From: Dichomitus squalens LYAD-421 SS1 | Lineage: Eukaryota; Basidiomycota; Agaricomycetes; Polyporales; Polyporaceae | Reading direction: 5' to 3' | Assembly: GCF_000275845.1 (NCBI RefSeq) | Contig: NW_006766887.1 | Span: 176,287 to 215,422, forward strand | Length of the DNA: 39,136 nucleotides | Part shown: positions 1 to 11,144 of the stretch, piece after piece | Position numbering within the stretch: the stretch's first letter is position 1 | Layout: each line of letters opens with the position of its first letter | Position numbers and translations under genes: made by a program | Notes under the pieces: generated by a model | What the model saw: only the letters and a program-made list of their open reading frames with translations | Database searches by the model: none | What the model was told of the DNA's origin: nothing

Positions 1-781
1 AGTGGCGAGTGGCGAGGGCACGGATGCCCGGAGGGGTGGCGAGCGGATCGCCGAAGAAAGGAGCTGGTGGTCCCCATTGGGCAACACCGTGAACGACGTG
101 GTGTGCACCAACCAGCGGGCAAAAACGAAAGCTCGAGGAGCGCGAGCTCCCGAAGGGCGAGGGGACGAGGATCCTGGGCTGCGAGCCCTTAACCTATATA
201 CTACTAGAGACAAAGCAGATGTAAAGCGGCGAGGGGGTGGCACGAGTTACGCTGTCATAGACCCTGGACAATAATCATTGTCCAAAACACCAGAGCTGTG
301 CGGTCTGGGGAGGAAGAGCGCAACCGTGGGAGACGGGACATGGCGCGTCAATGGGCGTGGAAAGGCAAGCTTAGCGACATCTGCGGGTTGCACGCATTGG
401 ACGAGCGATTCCAGCTCAACCAAACCCCCTTTAGCGCCAGCCACGGCGTCGCGTCCGTCAGGTGACCGTACCCCCGTGTGTTAGCGCCGTCCCCACTACA
501 TATATACCTATTAGTACTAACGTCGCGAATACAGTAACGGCCATCCATATAGTCGCGTAGACCACTACAGCAACCGCTATATTAGTCCGGACCCTACTTC
601 AAGTCAAGGTATGAGTACATCCTCAAGTCGTAATACCCCCGGGTCCTCCATCTCCTTCCGTGTTTTTCAAGACAGGAACCAAGGGATCACGTGTGTCGAA
701 GGAGAGCATTTCCATAACGCAACCCTATGTACAGAAGAACGATTGCACGCCTCGAGACCAACGGCGCACTATTTCAGGACG
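1..781. other. Scaffold start, no supported gene
   Basis: I see no convincing gene here. Open frames on both strands are short, mutually overlapping and of unconvincing composition. The stretch lies downstream of the 3' end of the first F-box gene (which reads on the minus strand) and probably holds its 3' UTR. Confidence 0.5.
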
Positions 782-808
782 TCAATATCCGAACGGAGTC
801 CAGTCCAC

Positions 809-844
<36 letters not shown>

Positions 845-2537
845 CGGAACGTCGAGGAAATTCACGTCCTCGTCCTCGTTTTCCTTGATCACGTGAATTT
901 CGATTCCGTCCCAGTCCACCTCCGCCACAACCTCCCTCAGCCGATTGACGTCCTCGGCCACGATGTCGGTGCACTCCCGCAGCTCGAGCATCTCAATCGG
1001 CACGCCCTCGTTGCACCGCAGCATGAGCCACCCCAGCACCTGCTCCAGATACTCCCACTCGAGCTCCGAGTACGAGAGGCCGAACTTCACGCGCTGCACC
1101 GTGTGTAGCTTCGCCGACAGCACACTGCCCCGTGCCCCGTCCCCGGCCTCGCGGCGCACCTCCGACAGCGCCTCCAGGAGCCCGAGCTGGGGCTGGCCGC
1201 TGATCGCGAGAACGCGCAGGTCCTCGACGCGCGCGAACAGCGTCGCGAAGAGGTCCTGCCAGCCCCACATCGCCATCAGCGACTGCAGCTCGAGCCTGCG
1301 CACGGCGCCGAAGAACGTCGCGCGGCGCACGAGCGCGTGATACACGCACGGGTGTGGGTACGCCTCCAGGTAGAGGTCAACGTCTGCAGCCGGCGCGGCG
1401 GACTTGTCCGCGGGCGGCCCGGCAAGGAGCGTGCGCCAGCCCGAGATGCGCATCTGCGAGGTGTAGACCGGGGAGATGCGCGCGGTGAGGAGCGGCAGGG
1501 CGCGCGAGAGGTGCTCGCTCAGGACGCGCACGAGTTCTTCTATGCCGACCTCCGTGCGCCCAGTGACGACGAGGCGCGTGTCTGCGGGGAAGGAGACGTG
1601 GTTGAGGAAGTTGGCGCAGTCGAGCACGTAGGACGAGAGGGTGAGCTTCCGGAGGTTAGGGAGAAGCACGGTGCGCTGGGACGCGGGGAGCATGCTCGAG
1701 TCCTTTGGAAGCCGTGGGATGGTGTCCCAGGAATTCTAAAGCGCGCATGTTGTCGAGCGCACTGACAAGCTGAGCAAAAGTGCCCAGTCTGGACGTGAGA
1801 TCATGCTTGGCCACAAGAGTGAGGTTCGTGAGCGTCGCGCACAACACGGGGTTGTCCCACTTGACAGAGATCATATGTACGTGCAGGCGGAGGTTGGGTG
1901 TATGACCCCCGAAAAACACCGGTAGAGTGTGATACAGAGGGTGGATGGTAATGTCTGGGACGCATCTGCCACTTCCCGATAACGACAAGATCTCCAGCAA
2001 CTCTGCCCCGCCTTTCGACAGAGCAGCAACGCTTTGGAAGATGGGCACGGGGCCGGTCAAGTCGAGCTCCTTCATTCGCGAGGACTCCTTCATGACTGCG
2101 TCGAGGAGCTTCCTCCTGGGTTCATCCCGGCAGGTTACATGGCCAGTGACCCAGAGAGGGGCCTTCTTCGACCGGGCGAGGACTTCCTGCGTAGCTTCAG
2201 GGTCGGACAGGACGATCCTGCTCCATAAGCGGGGTGTCTCCAGAGCGACGTGTCGCCAGGACCGGCACACGTGTGTGACAATGATCCACTTGTACGTCCG
2301 TCTGGGGCGGAAACGGGGGGGATTTCGCGTGGTTTGATACACCTTCGCGACCACCGCAAATATTTCTGAGAGGACCTCTGGAGGCAGCTTGGATATAGGA
2401 GCCATGGCGCTCAGGCGGCCCTTCAGGTCGAGGATGGCGTCGGTGTGCTTCGCGATCTCGCTCCCGAGCGCTCTGCGGGCACTTGCTGCGGCGCCCTGGT
2501 CAGAACAGGCGGCTCTGCGCTGCACTCGTAGCACCAT
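782..2537 (-). pseudogene. F-box protein with a single-base frameshift (pseudogene or sequencing error)
   Basis: F-box proteins usually act as substrate adaptors of SCF ubiquitin ligases. The ATG at 2537 opens a frame with a helical N-terminus, then an F-box (ISKLPPEVLSEIF, followed by VCRSWRHVALETPRLW, roughly residues 48-110) and leucine-rich-like segments. This frame runs out of homology near 1727. The rest continues in another frame from about 1726 to the TGA at 782, starting near the segment SMLPASQRTVLLPNLRKL. Skipping one base in the G run at 1726-1728 (minus strand) joins the halves into about 584 residues, close in length and pattern to the F-box protein at 33.5-35.4 kb, which has the matching segment SRTVALPSLRHIRL. 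The C-terminus is acidic with eleven consecutive Asp residues. No splice signals bridge the break. It could be a real pseudogene or a base-calling indel. Substrate unknown. Confidence 0.75.
811..843. repeat. (CGT)11 trinucleotide microsatellite
   Basis: Eleven perfect CGT units. On the minus strand they encode the poly-Asp run near the C-terminus of the F-box protein. Such a coding microsatellite is likely to vary in length between strains. Confidence 0.95.
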
Positions 2538-3327
2538 ATTTTATATAAACATAGCAAATGAGAGACCGAATGGGTATGAAGCAGAAAGGCAGCTTACAAA
2601 AACGAGCAGTGGTTGAAACACGACGGTGCGGAGTTGCAATAGATTGAACAACCGGTATGTAGTCGTCCAGCAAGCGCCTAGCAAACGTATGCTACCTATT
2701 GAGCGCGAATTCAAGTCAAGCTGCCCGAAGTTTATGTCAAGTCGTCGACGCAGACGTGGGTTGAGACAGAGGGCAGGACAACCGACAGATGGTAATTCCC
2801 TTCAACCGGTGAGAAATATAATTGCCCGCCGTACGCGTGTACTGGCCCCACGGCAAGTAGGCGCCAAAGATGCACAGTCTACCACTACTACTTACCGCCG
2901 TACATGTGGTAAGTACTAGTACCGGTGGTATTAGGGTAATATATCTATTGTGCACACGAAACTTCGGCAAAACGAGGCTACAAAGTCTCAGAACGTGCTC
3001 TTGGTTGAAGTCCGAATAAGCATGAGGTAGGTGGATCTCGATGTGAATGTTCTCGCACAGTCGAAGACTCGTGCAGATGTCATAGAAAGGGAATTGGTGT
3101 AATATGTACATGGTGACAGTCTATATGACCACTAGATTCACGCAGAAGGACCGAGCGATGGACGGAACTAGTGAGGCCTGTTCAGGGAAGCATTGACAGT
3201 TGTCGGACATGCCTTTGGTGGTTGTAGCTTGTTACACCATCGAGAAGAGGGCGTACCGTATTCAGGAATCCAGAACCATAGCTCGCAAGACTGGTGCAGA
3301 TTGATACATCCGGTTGGAGAGATAATC
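2538..3327. other. Intergenic stretch, no supported gene
   Basis: This lies between the start of the F-box gene (minus) and the 3' end of RPB4 (minus). It must hold the F-box promoter and the RPB4 3' UTR. A 124-codon minus ORF at 2737-3111 has no recognisable feature and was not accepted. Confidence 0.5.
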
Positions 3328-3959
3328 TTATGACTGGAACTTCCGCATCGTCTGGATCTCATCAAGGAGAGGCTGAAGCTTGTCGTCGTCAATCTTGACG
3401 AGACTGCCAACGGTAGGAGGTCGGGTGAACTGTATGAAATGCAAAGTGTTACGTTTACGCACCTTGGAACGATGCTCTTTGCCTCCTCGGCAGTCACGGG
3501 ACATAGGTTGGCTATCTGGGCAATCTCGAACTGGGTCAGTGCAGATTCCCGCCGTAGCGTCCTAACCAGTGCAAAGTATCAGGTTGGTCGGTAGACAGGG
3601 TGAAGCAGGATATCGTGACTTGCTCTCGAATAGCTGCCGCAGCCTCCGGCTTGTCGAACTTCGCGAAAGTCTTCACGTACTCGAGCGTCTTGTTGTACAC
3701 ACTAGTTACACTTCAGGATGCAAGTGAGGGCAGTAGGCCAAGAAAACGTACGCAGTATCCGGAGCAGCCTTCTCGGATGGCCTGTGTTCAAGAAGATAGC
3801 GGACCTCGGAGATGAGTAGACAACCAGCGTTGTTGAACTCTGTTGAAAGCCAAGAGCTCGCATATAAGACACGAACATAGAAAAACAGCATATACCAGGA
3901 CCGAGCCTCAAAGCCGAGGCATCCTCCTCCTCGTACGCGGGACGGTGGCGGAGAGTCAT
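3328..3959 (-). CDS. RPB4: DNA-directed RNA polymerase II subunit RPB4
   Basis: Rpb4 pairs with Rpb7 to form the stalk of RNA polymerase II in the nucleus, acting in initiation and in mRNA export and decay. Five exons were read on the minus strand: 3959-3896, 3839-3752, 3701-3624, 3561-3463 and 3403-3328, giving 134 residues (human POLR2D has 142). Family signatures appear in order: an acidic N-terminus with EEEDASALRLGPEF, then GCLLISEVRYLLEHR, then LTQFEIAQIANLCP, then TAEEAKSIVPSL, and a C-terminus IDDDKLQPLLDEIQTMRKF before the TAA. All phases close only if intron 3 (3623-3562) is taken as a GC-AG intron with a GCAAGT donor; the other three are GT-AG. It is transcribed divergently from the transporter gene. 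Exons are short and hand-modelled, but the family call is strong. Confidence 0.93.
3562..3623 (-). other. Probable GC-AG intron in RPB4
   Basis: This 62-nt intron starts GCAAGT and ends TTAG on the minus strand. Exon 3 then ends in phase 2 (GA) and exon 4 starts with G, giving a continuous Rpb4 sequence (AIRE joined to TLRRES). The nearby GT donor two bases on would leave the wrong phase. Confidence 0.8.
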
Positions 3960-4425
3960 GACGGCCAGAGGGAAACGTTTGTTTGCAGTTGTTGTACAAA
4001 GCCTTTTGAAACTAACATGTGCAAATAAACCCGAATAGACAAGAGAAACAGCCGGATGCCGGCTCCGCGCGGACGATGTTCGGAGGCTGTAGAACTCACT
4101 ACGCGATGCAATATCCGTGATCTGCATGTCGTGGCATCTTCACCGAATTCAAAGGTTCATCTTTTCCTTGCACTCTCCTCACATATCAAACTGAGGTCAA
4201 TCAAGGCTGAAGAGAGGTCGAACGCCTGACATTCCGTGGCTGACAAATCTGGCTCCGGATCGCGCATCCCGCACGAAAGCGCCTGTTTCGGCATCCTGGC
4301 GACTGCCACACAGTTCTGCAGACCGCCGCACCGCCGTCCATTCCACTCCCCTTGACTTGGTCTCTCCTGGCCATCGCTCAAGCACTTTTTCGGCTCTGGA
4401 CGTTGACGGCGACGATCCCTACGAG
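3960..4425. promoter_or_regulatory. Divergent promoter region, RPB4 / amino-acid transporter
   Basis: A 466-bp interval separates the start codons of RPB4 (minus) and the transporter (plus). It should hold both promoters and 5' UTRs. I see no clear TATA box or other defined site. Confidence 0.4.
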
Positions 4426-6837
4426 ATGGTGCAGTACGGCGCCACGCAGGGCCACCGCGATCCCCAGAACACGGTGGACGACCCAAGGACATCTCGAGAG
4501 GACGATGCGTTACTCGGTGCGGACGCGACGGCTAGGAGACCGAAGAAGGATGGGCATGCCACTCTGACGAGCTCGACTAGTAACTTGGCAAATACGATTA
4601 TTGGTAGTGGTGAGTAGCTACGTTCTGCATGCGGTGTGCGTTATAATACTGACCCACGACATAGGCATGCTTACCTTCCCACTGGTAAGGAGCTTTATTT
4701 CACTGAAAGACGTGCGCTTGCTCATGGCGAACATAGGCTTTGGCGTCCGCGGGCCTCATTCCGGGCATTATTACATGCGCGTTTTCCGGAGCTGTTGGTG
4801 CTTTCGGCCTCTACCTGCTGTCACTGTGTGCAGCGAAGGCGCCCCATAGACGGGCCTCGTTCTTCACCGTCGCAGAGTTGACATTCCCAAGGGCGGCTGT
4901 CTTCTTCGATGCCGCCATCGCCATCAAATGCTTTGGCGTGTCGATTAGGTGAGTTCACATCTGACATGTTGTGACCTCAAGGCCCTCCCTACGGGGCATG
5001 CAGCGTGTCGGAGTGTTCCGAAGAGCAACGAAGACACCCTTTGTGCTAGACATGTGCTGTGTTTTGCTCGCCAGTAACATCGGAAACCGGTTATGAGAGC
5101 ATATTTGCCATGACCTAGGTTGTTTATGTCTAGAGCTATATCATGTTTGCTCGAAACGAGGGAGAATTTTCTCGGAGCGAAGGTGAAGTGGATGGCGCCG
5201 AGTCTCAATCCAGTGTACAATGTGTTCACCGTAGCGCGAGGGGAAGAGGCTGGCACTGCCTGGTACGAATCTCGCTCTTAACCTCTGCTCTGAATTAAGC
5301 TGAGACGAACTTTCTACTATCTCTAGATTGCTTTGAGCAACTTTCTATGTCAAAGGCGCTGCCGAATATGCTCTATTGCCGCGAATCTTGTGTAGTCGCA
5401 TATATGCTCTGCCATCTCTCTCTTGACGACGTTTCGATATCGTTAGCTGATCGCGAACTTGTGGCAGCTACCTCATCATCATCAAGTCTCTCATGCCGAA
5501 CGTCGTCATGGCCCTATATCATGATTTGACTTCGCCTGACGTTAACCCGCCAACTTGGATGCTTTCAGGGCAGAACTGGATCACGCTCATCATGATTCCT
5601 CTTGTTCCCCTCACGTTCCTTCGGAAGTTAGACAGTCTTAGACATACTAGCTACGTCGCACTGTTCTCCGTCGGTGAGTCCCCGCATTGTATCCCTATAG
5701 CCGCCACGGACCGATCTGACGGCTATTGATGATGGGATACAGCATATCTAGTCGTCATCGTCATCGTCTGTTACTTCTTCCCTCTCCAGGGCACACAGAA
5801 GCCAGGAGAGATCCACCTTATCAAGTTCACACCGGGATTTGTCTCGACATTCCCAGTACAGGTGTTCGCTTACACTTGTGCGCAGAACGTAAGCTTCCCC
5901 TCTTATCATACAGGGCTGGAATGACACCTGTTCTTGCAGCTATTCCCGATATACAATGAGATACAGTCGAACAATCAGAAGAGGATGAACATCGTGATCG
6001 GCACGTCGATCGGTTCAGCAGCATTGATTTACGAGATCATCGCTGTCTTCGGGTACTTAACCTTTGGTTCCAAGGCAAATTACAGCGATGGAACATGCGT
6101 ATCACCGGCTGACATCCGCTTACTTTCCTCCAGGTCGGGCCCAACATCATTGCGATGTACCCAACTACGTCTCTCTTTATCGCTGTTGGCCAACTGGCCA
6201 TTGCGATCCTCGTCATGTTTTCGTACCCTTTGCAAGTGCATCCATGCAGGAACTGCCTGGATAAAGTGTTCCACGCCGGTCACGTTCCTAAGCCAGTGAC
6301 GGCCACGGAAGACGACATCATCGAGGACGAGCACCATCCTAGCCATGATATGAGCGATCTGAAGCATAGCTTGTTAACGATGGCTATTGTCGCGAGTGGC
6401 TTCACGATCGCCTACTTTGTGGACGATCTCAAGCTGGGTGCGTTCATTTGTTTTTCTATGCTCACCGTGCACGAGGGTTGATCGTCCTCCGTGCCCCGTC
6501 CTATAGTTCTGTCCTTCGTCGGTTCGACTGGATCAACAACCATTTCCTTTATCCTTCCGGGCCTGTTCTGGTGGAAGGTCAGTTGGTTCTCACACGCGTA
6601 CAGTTGTTCCGGGCGCTTATGTTCAAACGATACAGCTTTCACGCGATGACCCTAGCGCGAACAAATTGTTGTCGAAGGCATCACTAGGATTGGCTATATA
6701 CGGAATGTTCATCTTTGTGTTCTGGTACGTTGCCTCCTGATGTGTTCCCCGACGGTCAACTGACGGTGCGACGCACTCGCAGCTTGAGCTTCAATATTTA
6801 TGGGCTCTTCCACCCTGAGTCTGAGAATGTACATTAG
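4426..6837 (+). CDS. Amino-acid transporter, AVT / SLC38-like (Aa_trans family)
   Basis: A multi-pass permease of the amino acid/auxin permease superfamily. Fungal AVT members move neutral or basic amino acids across the vacuolar membrane using the proton gradient. Ten exons: 4426-4609, 4665-4684, 4737-4948, 5468-5673, 5743-5888, 5940-6074, 6134-6437, 6507-6577, 6636-6724 and 6783-6837; 473 residues. After a polar N-tail of about 50 residues, the first membrane segment carries the family pattern NTIIGSGMLTFPLALASAGL. Later segments include YLIIIKSLMP, AYLVVIVIVCYFF, VQVFAYTCAQNLFPIYNE, GYLTFGSK and NIIAMYPTTSLFIAVGQ. A charged loop with EDDIIEDEHH precedes the last helices. The ATG at 4426 is the first in frame. 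Exon 2 is a 20-nt microexon, intron 3 is 519 nt, and intron 6 is probably GC-AG. Substrate and exact membrane are inferred. Confidence 0.9.
4949..5467 (+). other. Unusually long intron (519 nt) in the transporter gene
   Basis: It starts GTGAGT and ends GGCAG. The flanking exons join in phase as FGVSISYLIIIK, so no exon is missing inside. Every other intron in this gene is 50-70 nt or so. No terminal inverted repeats or recognised gene were found. A plus-strand open stretch near 5161-5281 (containing KVKWMAPSLNPVYNVF) might be a captured fragment, but this is weak. Confidence 0.75.
6075..6133 (+). other. Probable GC-AG intron in the transporter gene
   Basis: This 59-nt intron starts GCAAAT after AAG and ends CCTCCAG. 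It joins GYLTFGSK to VGPNIIAMYP in phase. The only GT option in a usable phase (near 6099) would leave a 35-nt intron, shorter than any other here, and add eight unconserved-looking residues. Confidence 0.7.
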
Positions 6838-7132
6838 ATCGTATATACTTGACTACTGCTTGGATGCTCTCCACATGCTCTGTAATATATGATCCGTATC
6901 CTTGCTAGCTTGCCTTCGTGTTTGGGTTTGTGTGTGATGCAAGAATGAGGCGTGACCGGCCGACTCGGGCGGAGTTTTGCTGGGAGACGCTGGGCGACTT
7001 TGGAGACATATGGGCGCTAGTTGTCAGAGGACACACTTACCCTCTGACCTGATGCACCCCGGCTCATTCGCCCTCCACAACCCCTCCTGGTCGTCGTTTG
7101 CAGCCACCAAAACACTCGTCTGACAAAAGATA

Positions 7133-10100
7133 ATGTCTGCTGGTGCGTGGTTCTGCATGTCGCTTATCGGGGGCGTCCTAGGACCCGCGAAGCGGGCCAG
7201 GCCCTTATTCCCGTTCTCCACGCTGAGCCTGCGCATCCTTTCATTTGCCCCGCGTAGATTTCATGCTACCGCCCTCAGAAGTTCCCGAGCACGCGATTCA
7301 TTACACGCAACCGGGCCTGTCACTGAGTTCTGCGGATACAAGCATGGGGACAGCATCCAGCGACTCAGCCACAGCAAGCACCAGCGTGAGCGCACCCGAC
7401 ATCCACACTGAGCGGTCGCTGTCCGTGAGCCCTATCACCGCATCGCCCTCATACAACCTCGCATCTTCGACGTCGTCACTTGGTGCGAAGCCCGAGTCCT
7501 CCTTGAGCGTCTTAGGCGCGATGGAGCCCAGCGCGACGGCAAGCACCATTGTGGACGTCGAACCCGATCCGCAGATCGTGGAGGCGCTGAAGAGCAAGGA
7601 TCGAATTTACGTCCTGAAGCTCGGAGAACAGATGGAGGCGTTGATCAAGGAACGCAGGTACGTGCTCGGGCGTATTCTGCGTCCATCCTTCTCTCTTTCT
7701 GGCGTCACACGACGACACCCGTCCCCCACGATGGCGCCACTTCGTTTGTGGGCGTGGCGACTCCTACCATTCCTGGTGAACACGATGTGGTTTGCGGATC
7801 CGTGCTAACTTCATTCTTGTTGCCACAGGCCGCGGCTCGACCTCACGCCTTCAACATCATACCAGCGACTGCTCATCCATAGATGCTCTTCCTACTACAA
7901 GCTGTCTTTAGAGAAGGATCCCGTAACGAGCAGCATCGCTGTCTATTACCGCACAGAAAGTCGGATGTGAGTCGTGTGTCTGTGGTGGAAACGACCTGTG
8001 GCTCACGCATAGCACCCCGCAGCCCTGTGCGACGTATCTGTGAACTTGTACCCGTGGAGGACTCAGCGCAACCTGCGTTCCAGATCATGCGCCGCCCGGA
8101 TCGTGGCCCTCGCGGCCGACAGCACTCCCATCCTAGCTCTACCGCAGGTGAGGATGCGGACACGTCCGACGTGGATGCGTCTGAGGCTGGCAGCATCGGC
8201 GGAGTTAGCAGCGCTGCTAGTACTAGCGCCAGGCGCTACAAAACGATAGAGGAGCGCGAGGCCGAGTACAACCAGGCTAGGTCACGAATTTTCATGGGCT
8301 TCGAGGATAAGAAGGAGAAAGAAAAGGATATGAGCGCGAACTCGTCAACGTTCAGCCTTGTCTCTGGGTCAGGTTCGACGAGTGGCGGGCGCGGAAGCAG
8401 CATCGGAGACATTGACGATTCGGCCAGCTCTGCTCCAACGGAGAGCGAGTGGTCGGGACCGGTCACCCGCGATAAGAGGGATAGCCGAAGGGGTCCTAGT
8501 TCGACCAACTCTTCGGTGAGATCGTTGAGGTCCTCGGTTGCATCCTTCAACGCCAACGGTTCCGGTTCCTCTCGCAACTCGCGGGCAACGTCGCCATCGT
8601 TCACATACCCCACGCTCTATGAGCCGGCATCCAGCTCACCCTACGAGCAGGGACAGCTGGGTAACCCTCAGCCCCCGCCGCCTTCAGGCTACGTCAGCCA
8701 ATACGTCTACCCTGCTTACCAGCCTCACCCTCCTGGACAGCAGTACATGGGTCAGTATTATTACCCTCAATATCACTATCCGCCTCCTTCTGTCCAGCAT
8801 ACCGATCCTGTCACGCCCGGGGGTCCCGACGCGATGTATCAGCCTCCACCTAATCCACCGCCGCAGCCCTCGTATCCTCCACCCTACATGTGGTCTAACT
8901 CGTCGTCGCCTGGCCAACAGCAGCCGCCTCCTCACCCACATTTCCCACCGCAGCATCCTCAGCCTGGCATCCCAACCAGCCATTATCCCGACAGCCAATC
9001 GCAAGGACACCCGATGCTTCCTCCGATGCAAAATCCCTCACAATTCCCATCCTATGCTCCAGGTCCCACACCGTATGGGTACGGCATGCCTAGTTACTAC
9101 CAGCAACCGTACCAACCTGGTGCACTGATGGGTCCGCCTCCGCCCCCGATACCTAGTCAGATGTATCACTCAGGTCCTATGCCGGACCCTGTGGGATCGA
9201 ACACGGGCCACGGCATGGACGGGCACCACATAAGCAGGACATCTTCTCGGAACAGCAACGGCCACGGTAGTATCAACAACAAGCGTGGTGGTGGTCCTCG
9301 AACGCGTGGTTCTTGGACGTATGGCCCCGGCGCTGGTGCCCCCGGATTCAATCATAATGTCGGTGGGCTGCCCAACGGCATGGCTCAGAATGATGCATAC
9401 GGACCTCGCCTTAGCACAAACATGAGGCGCCAGTCCGGCACGTCAAGCGGCGGAAGTGCTGGCGCTAGGACCCCTGCGGACGAGACGTCATCAACAGCGG
9501 TGAGTCGCCTTCCTTCCTCGTTCCTTACTTTCGCCGGTTACAATTTTTGCTTGGTGTTGATCGTGCTGCTGTTTTTTCGCGCTCTTCTGTTCTCGATGTT
9601 CTCGACTTTGCGTTCGTGCAGTCGTCTTCTACGACTTCTTCCTCTTCACGGCGCACGTTCACCTCTACGTCGACTTCATCCAAGCATCCCCTCCCGGCAC
9701 GCCCCGATTGGGCCGTTGGACTCAAGCCGCAGCATCCAAGACACCACGATCACCACAACGATGCCGCCTCGCGCACAATGTCGCCCGCGAGGATGGGCGG
9801 TGGGCCACCTCACCATCAAGCGCAGCCTGCTCTCCAGCCTAATGATTTCCCGCCACTATCTTCCGTGCCCGCAACGCGACAGCCTGTCGTTGGTGGCGCT
9901 TGGACAAACGCGTCTTTGTCGCGCGTCATGCTGCCTGGGCCGCAGGCAAACACGAATCCTCAAGGTACAGCGCTCGTCCATTACCCCACATCGCAGACCT
10001 CGAGCCCGCAGGCCCCGTCAGCACCTGTACCTACGGCCCTCGGGAGGTTGGACGAGCGAGACCCCGCGTTTGAGCGGCCGCCACCTAAGAGCGCTGAGCT

Positions 10101-10338
10101 TTTCAACCCGAAGGCTGGCGGTCGCAATGGTAATGGCAATGGCGGCCGCGTGGAGAATGGACGGAGTCGGGCGAACACGGGAGCTAGTGCTGCAGGTCTC
10201 GCAGACAAGCTGAACTTCATGGTTTTGGCTGATCCTGAGGGGATTGGGCGCGATGTCCCGCTTTCTGTTCATGGTGCCAGCAACGGAGAAGTAGCTGTGG
10301 CTATGGTTGCAGGGGACACTGCCGCCGCGCTCTCATAG
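7133..10338 (+). CDS. R3H and SUZ domain RNA-binding protein
   Basis: R3H-SUZ proteins bind single-stranded RNA or DNA and act on mRNA or ribonucleoproteins in the cytoplasm; yeast Rbs1 and animal R3HDM/ARPP-21 proteins are relatives. Proposed exons: 7133-7142, 7258-7657, 7829-7966, 8023-9499 and 9622-10338, giving 913 residues. A Ser/Thr-rich N-tail precedes the R3H domain at about residues 103-195, with the R-xxx-H core in YQRLLIHR (R150, H154). The SUZ motif follows at about 250-280: RYKTIEEREAEYNQARSRIF. Then comes a low-complexity region rich in Pro, Gln, Tyr and Ser, an RG-containing stretch near GGGPRTRGSW, and a short NDFPPLSS motif near residue 749. The 10-nt first coding exon is inferred from phase; otherwise translation would start at the ATG at 7263. 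RNA target unknown. Confidence 0.9.
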
Positions 10339-11144
10339 CTTCCCTTTCCGACGCCATAGCCGTTTGACTGCTGCATTCAGGCGCTGCTTTTGCGGTCTCT
10401 CTATCGTCTCGTCTGCCTCCGGTTCTCCTGTCGTGGTGCTGTCGCGTTTTAAGGGTTGTGTCGTATCAGACTGATGTGTAATTGTCGTGTCGTCATCGTC
10501 GTCGGGCGGCGACAGACGATGTAGAGGTAGTATACTACGTTATACGCTACATTACGCTAGCTGTCTTGCTGTGCATCTGTGTTTATCCGCTCTCTGTGTA
10601 CGGTGTTGTACTGTGGTATATCTTGAAATCTTAAATAGCAGACTCCAGCTGGCATAATGGATTCTGTCTCGGGTGAAGCATGAATGCCACGTTCCTATAC
10701 GGTGCACGGACGGTCTGGTACGTATGCCATCGGTGTCGACGTTAACGTACATTGAAGGGTATAATGTGAGTAGAATTGGCGCGAGACTGGATCCCTGTTG
10801 ACGTTGAACCATGTATGGACTCACGTGTGGTCTAATATACAACATCGGTGCTATACCCGACTCTTGTCCTTCCCTATTGCTGCGCTTGCTCGTTCAGACT
10901 CGCTCAGAAATCTGGCCATCGCGTTCTGTCACTATGGGCCTGGCGCCCCCGGAAAACCCCCGGTTCGACAAGGCAAAAAGTGCGTTCAACGGTCGCACCG
11001 TGGAAATGGGATCTCACCGTTGAATATCACCCGTCAGTTATCCGCGGCGGCAACGTGTTTTTACATCCGTAGAGATTTACCACCTGAGACGCCAAGCTGA
11101 ACGGGGTTATTCCACGGTTGCTCTCGGTGTACGCAAACAAGTCT
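10339..11144. other. Gene-poor stretch downstream of the R3H-SUZ gene
   Basis: This holds the probable 3' UTR of the R3H-SUZ gene and AT-richer sequence. No open frame is convincing, no RNA gene is visible, and no inverted repeat could be confirmed by eye. Confidence 0.5.

Noticed and set aside
2737..3111. Minus open frame of 124 codons
   Set aside because: No domain, odd composition, and no supporting splice or promoter signals.
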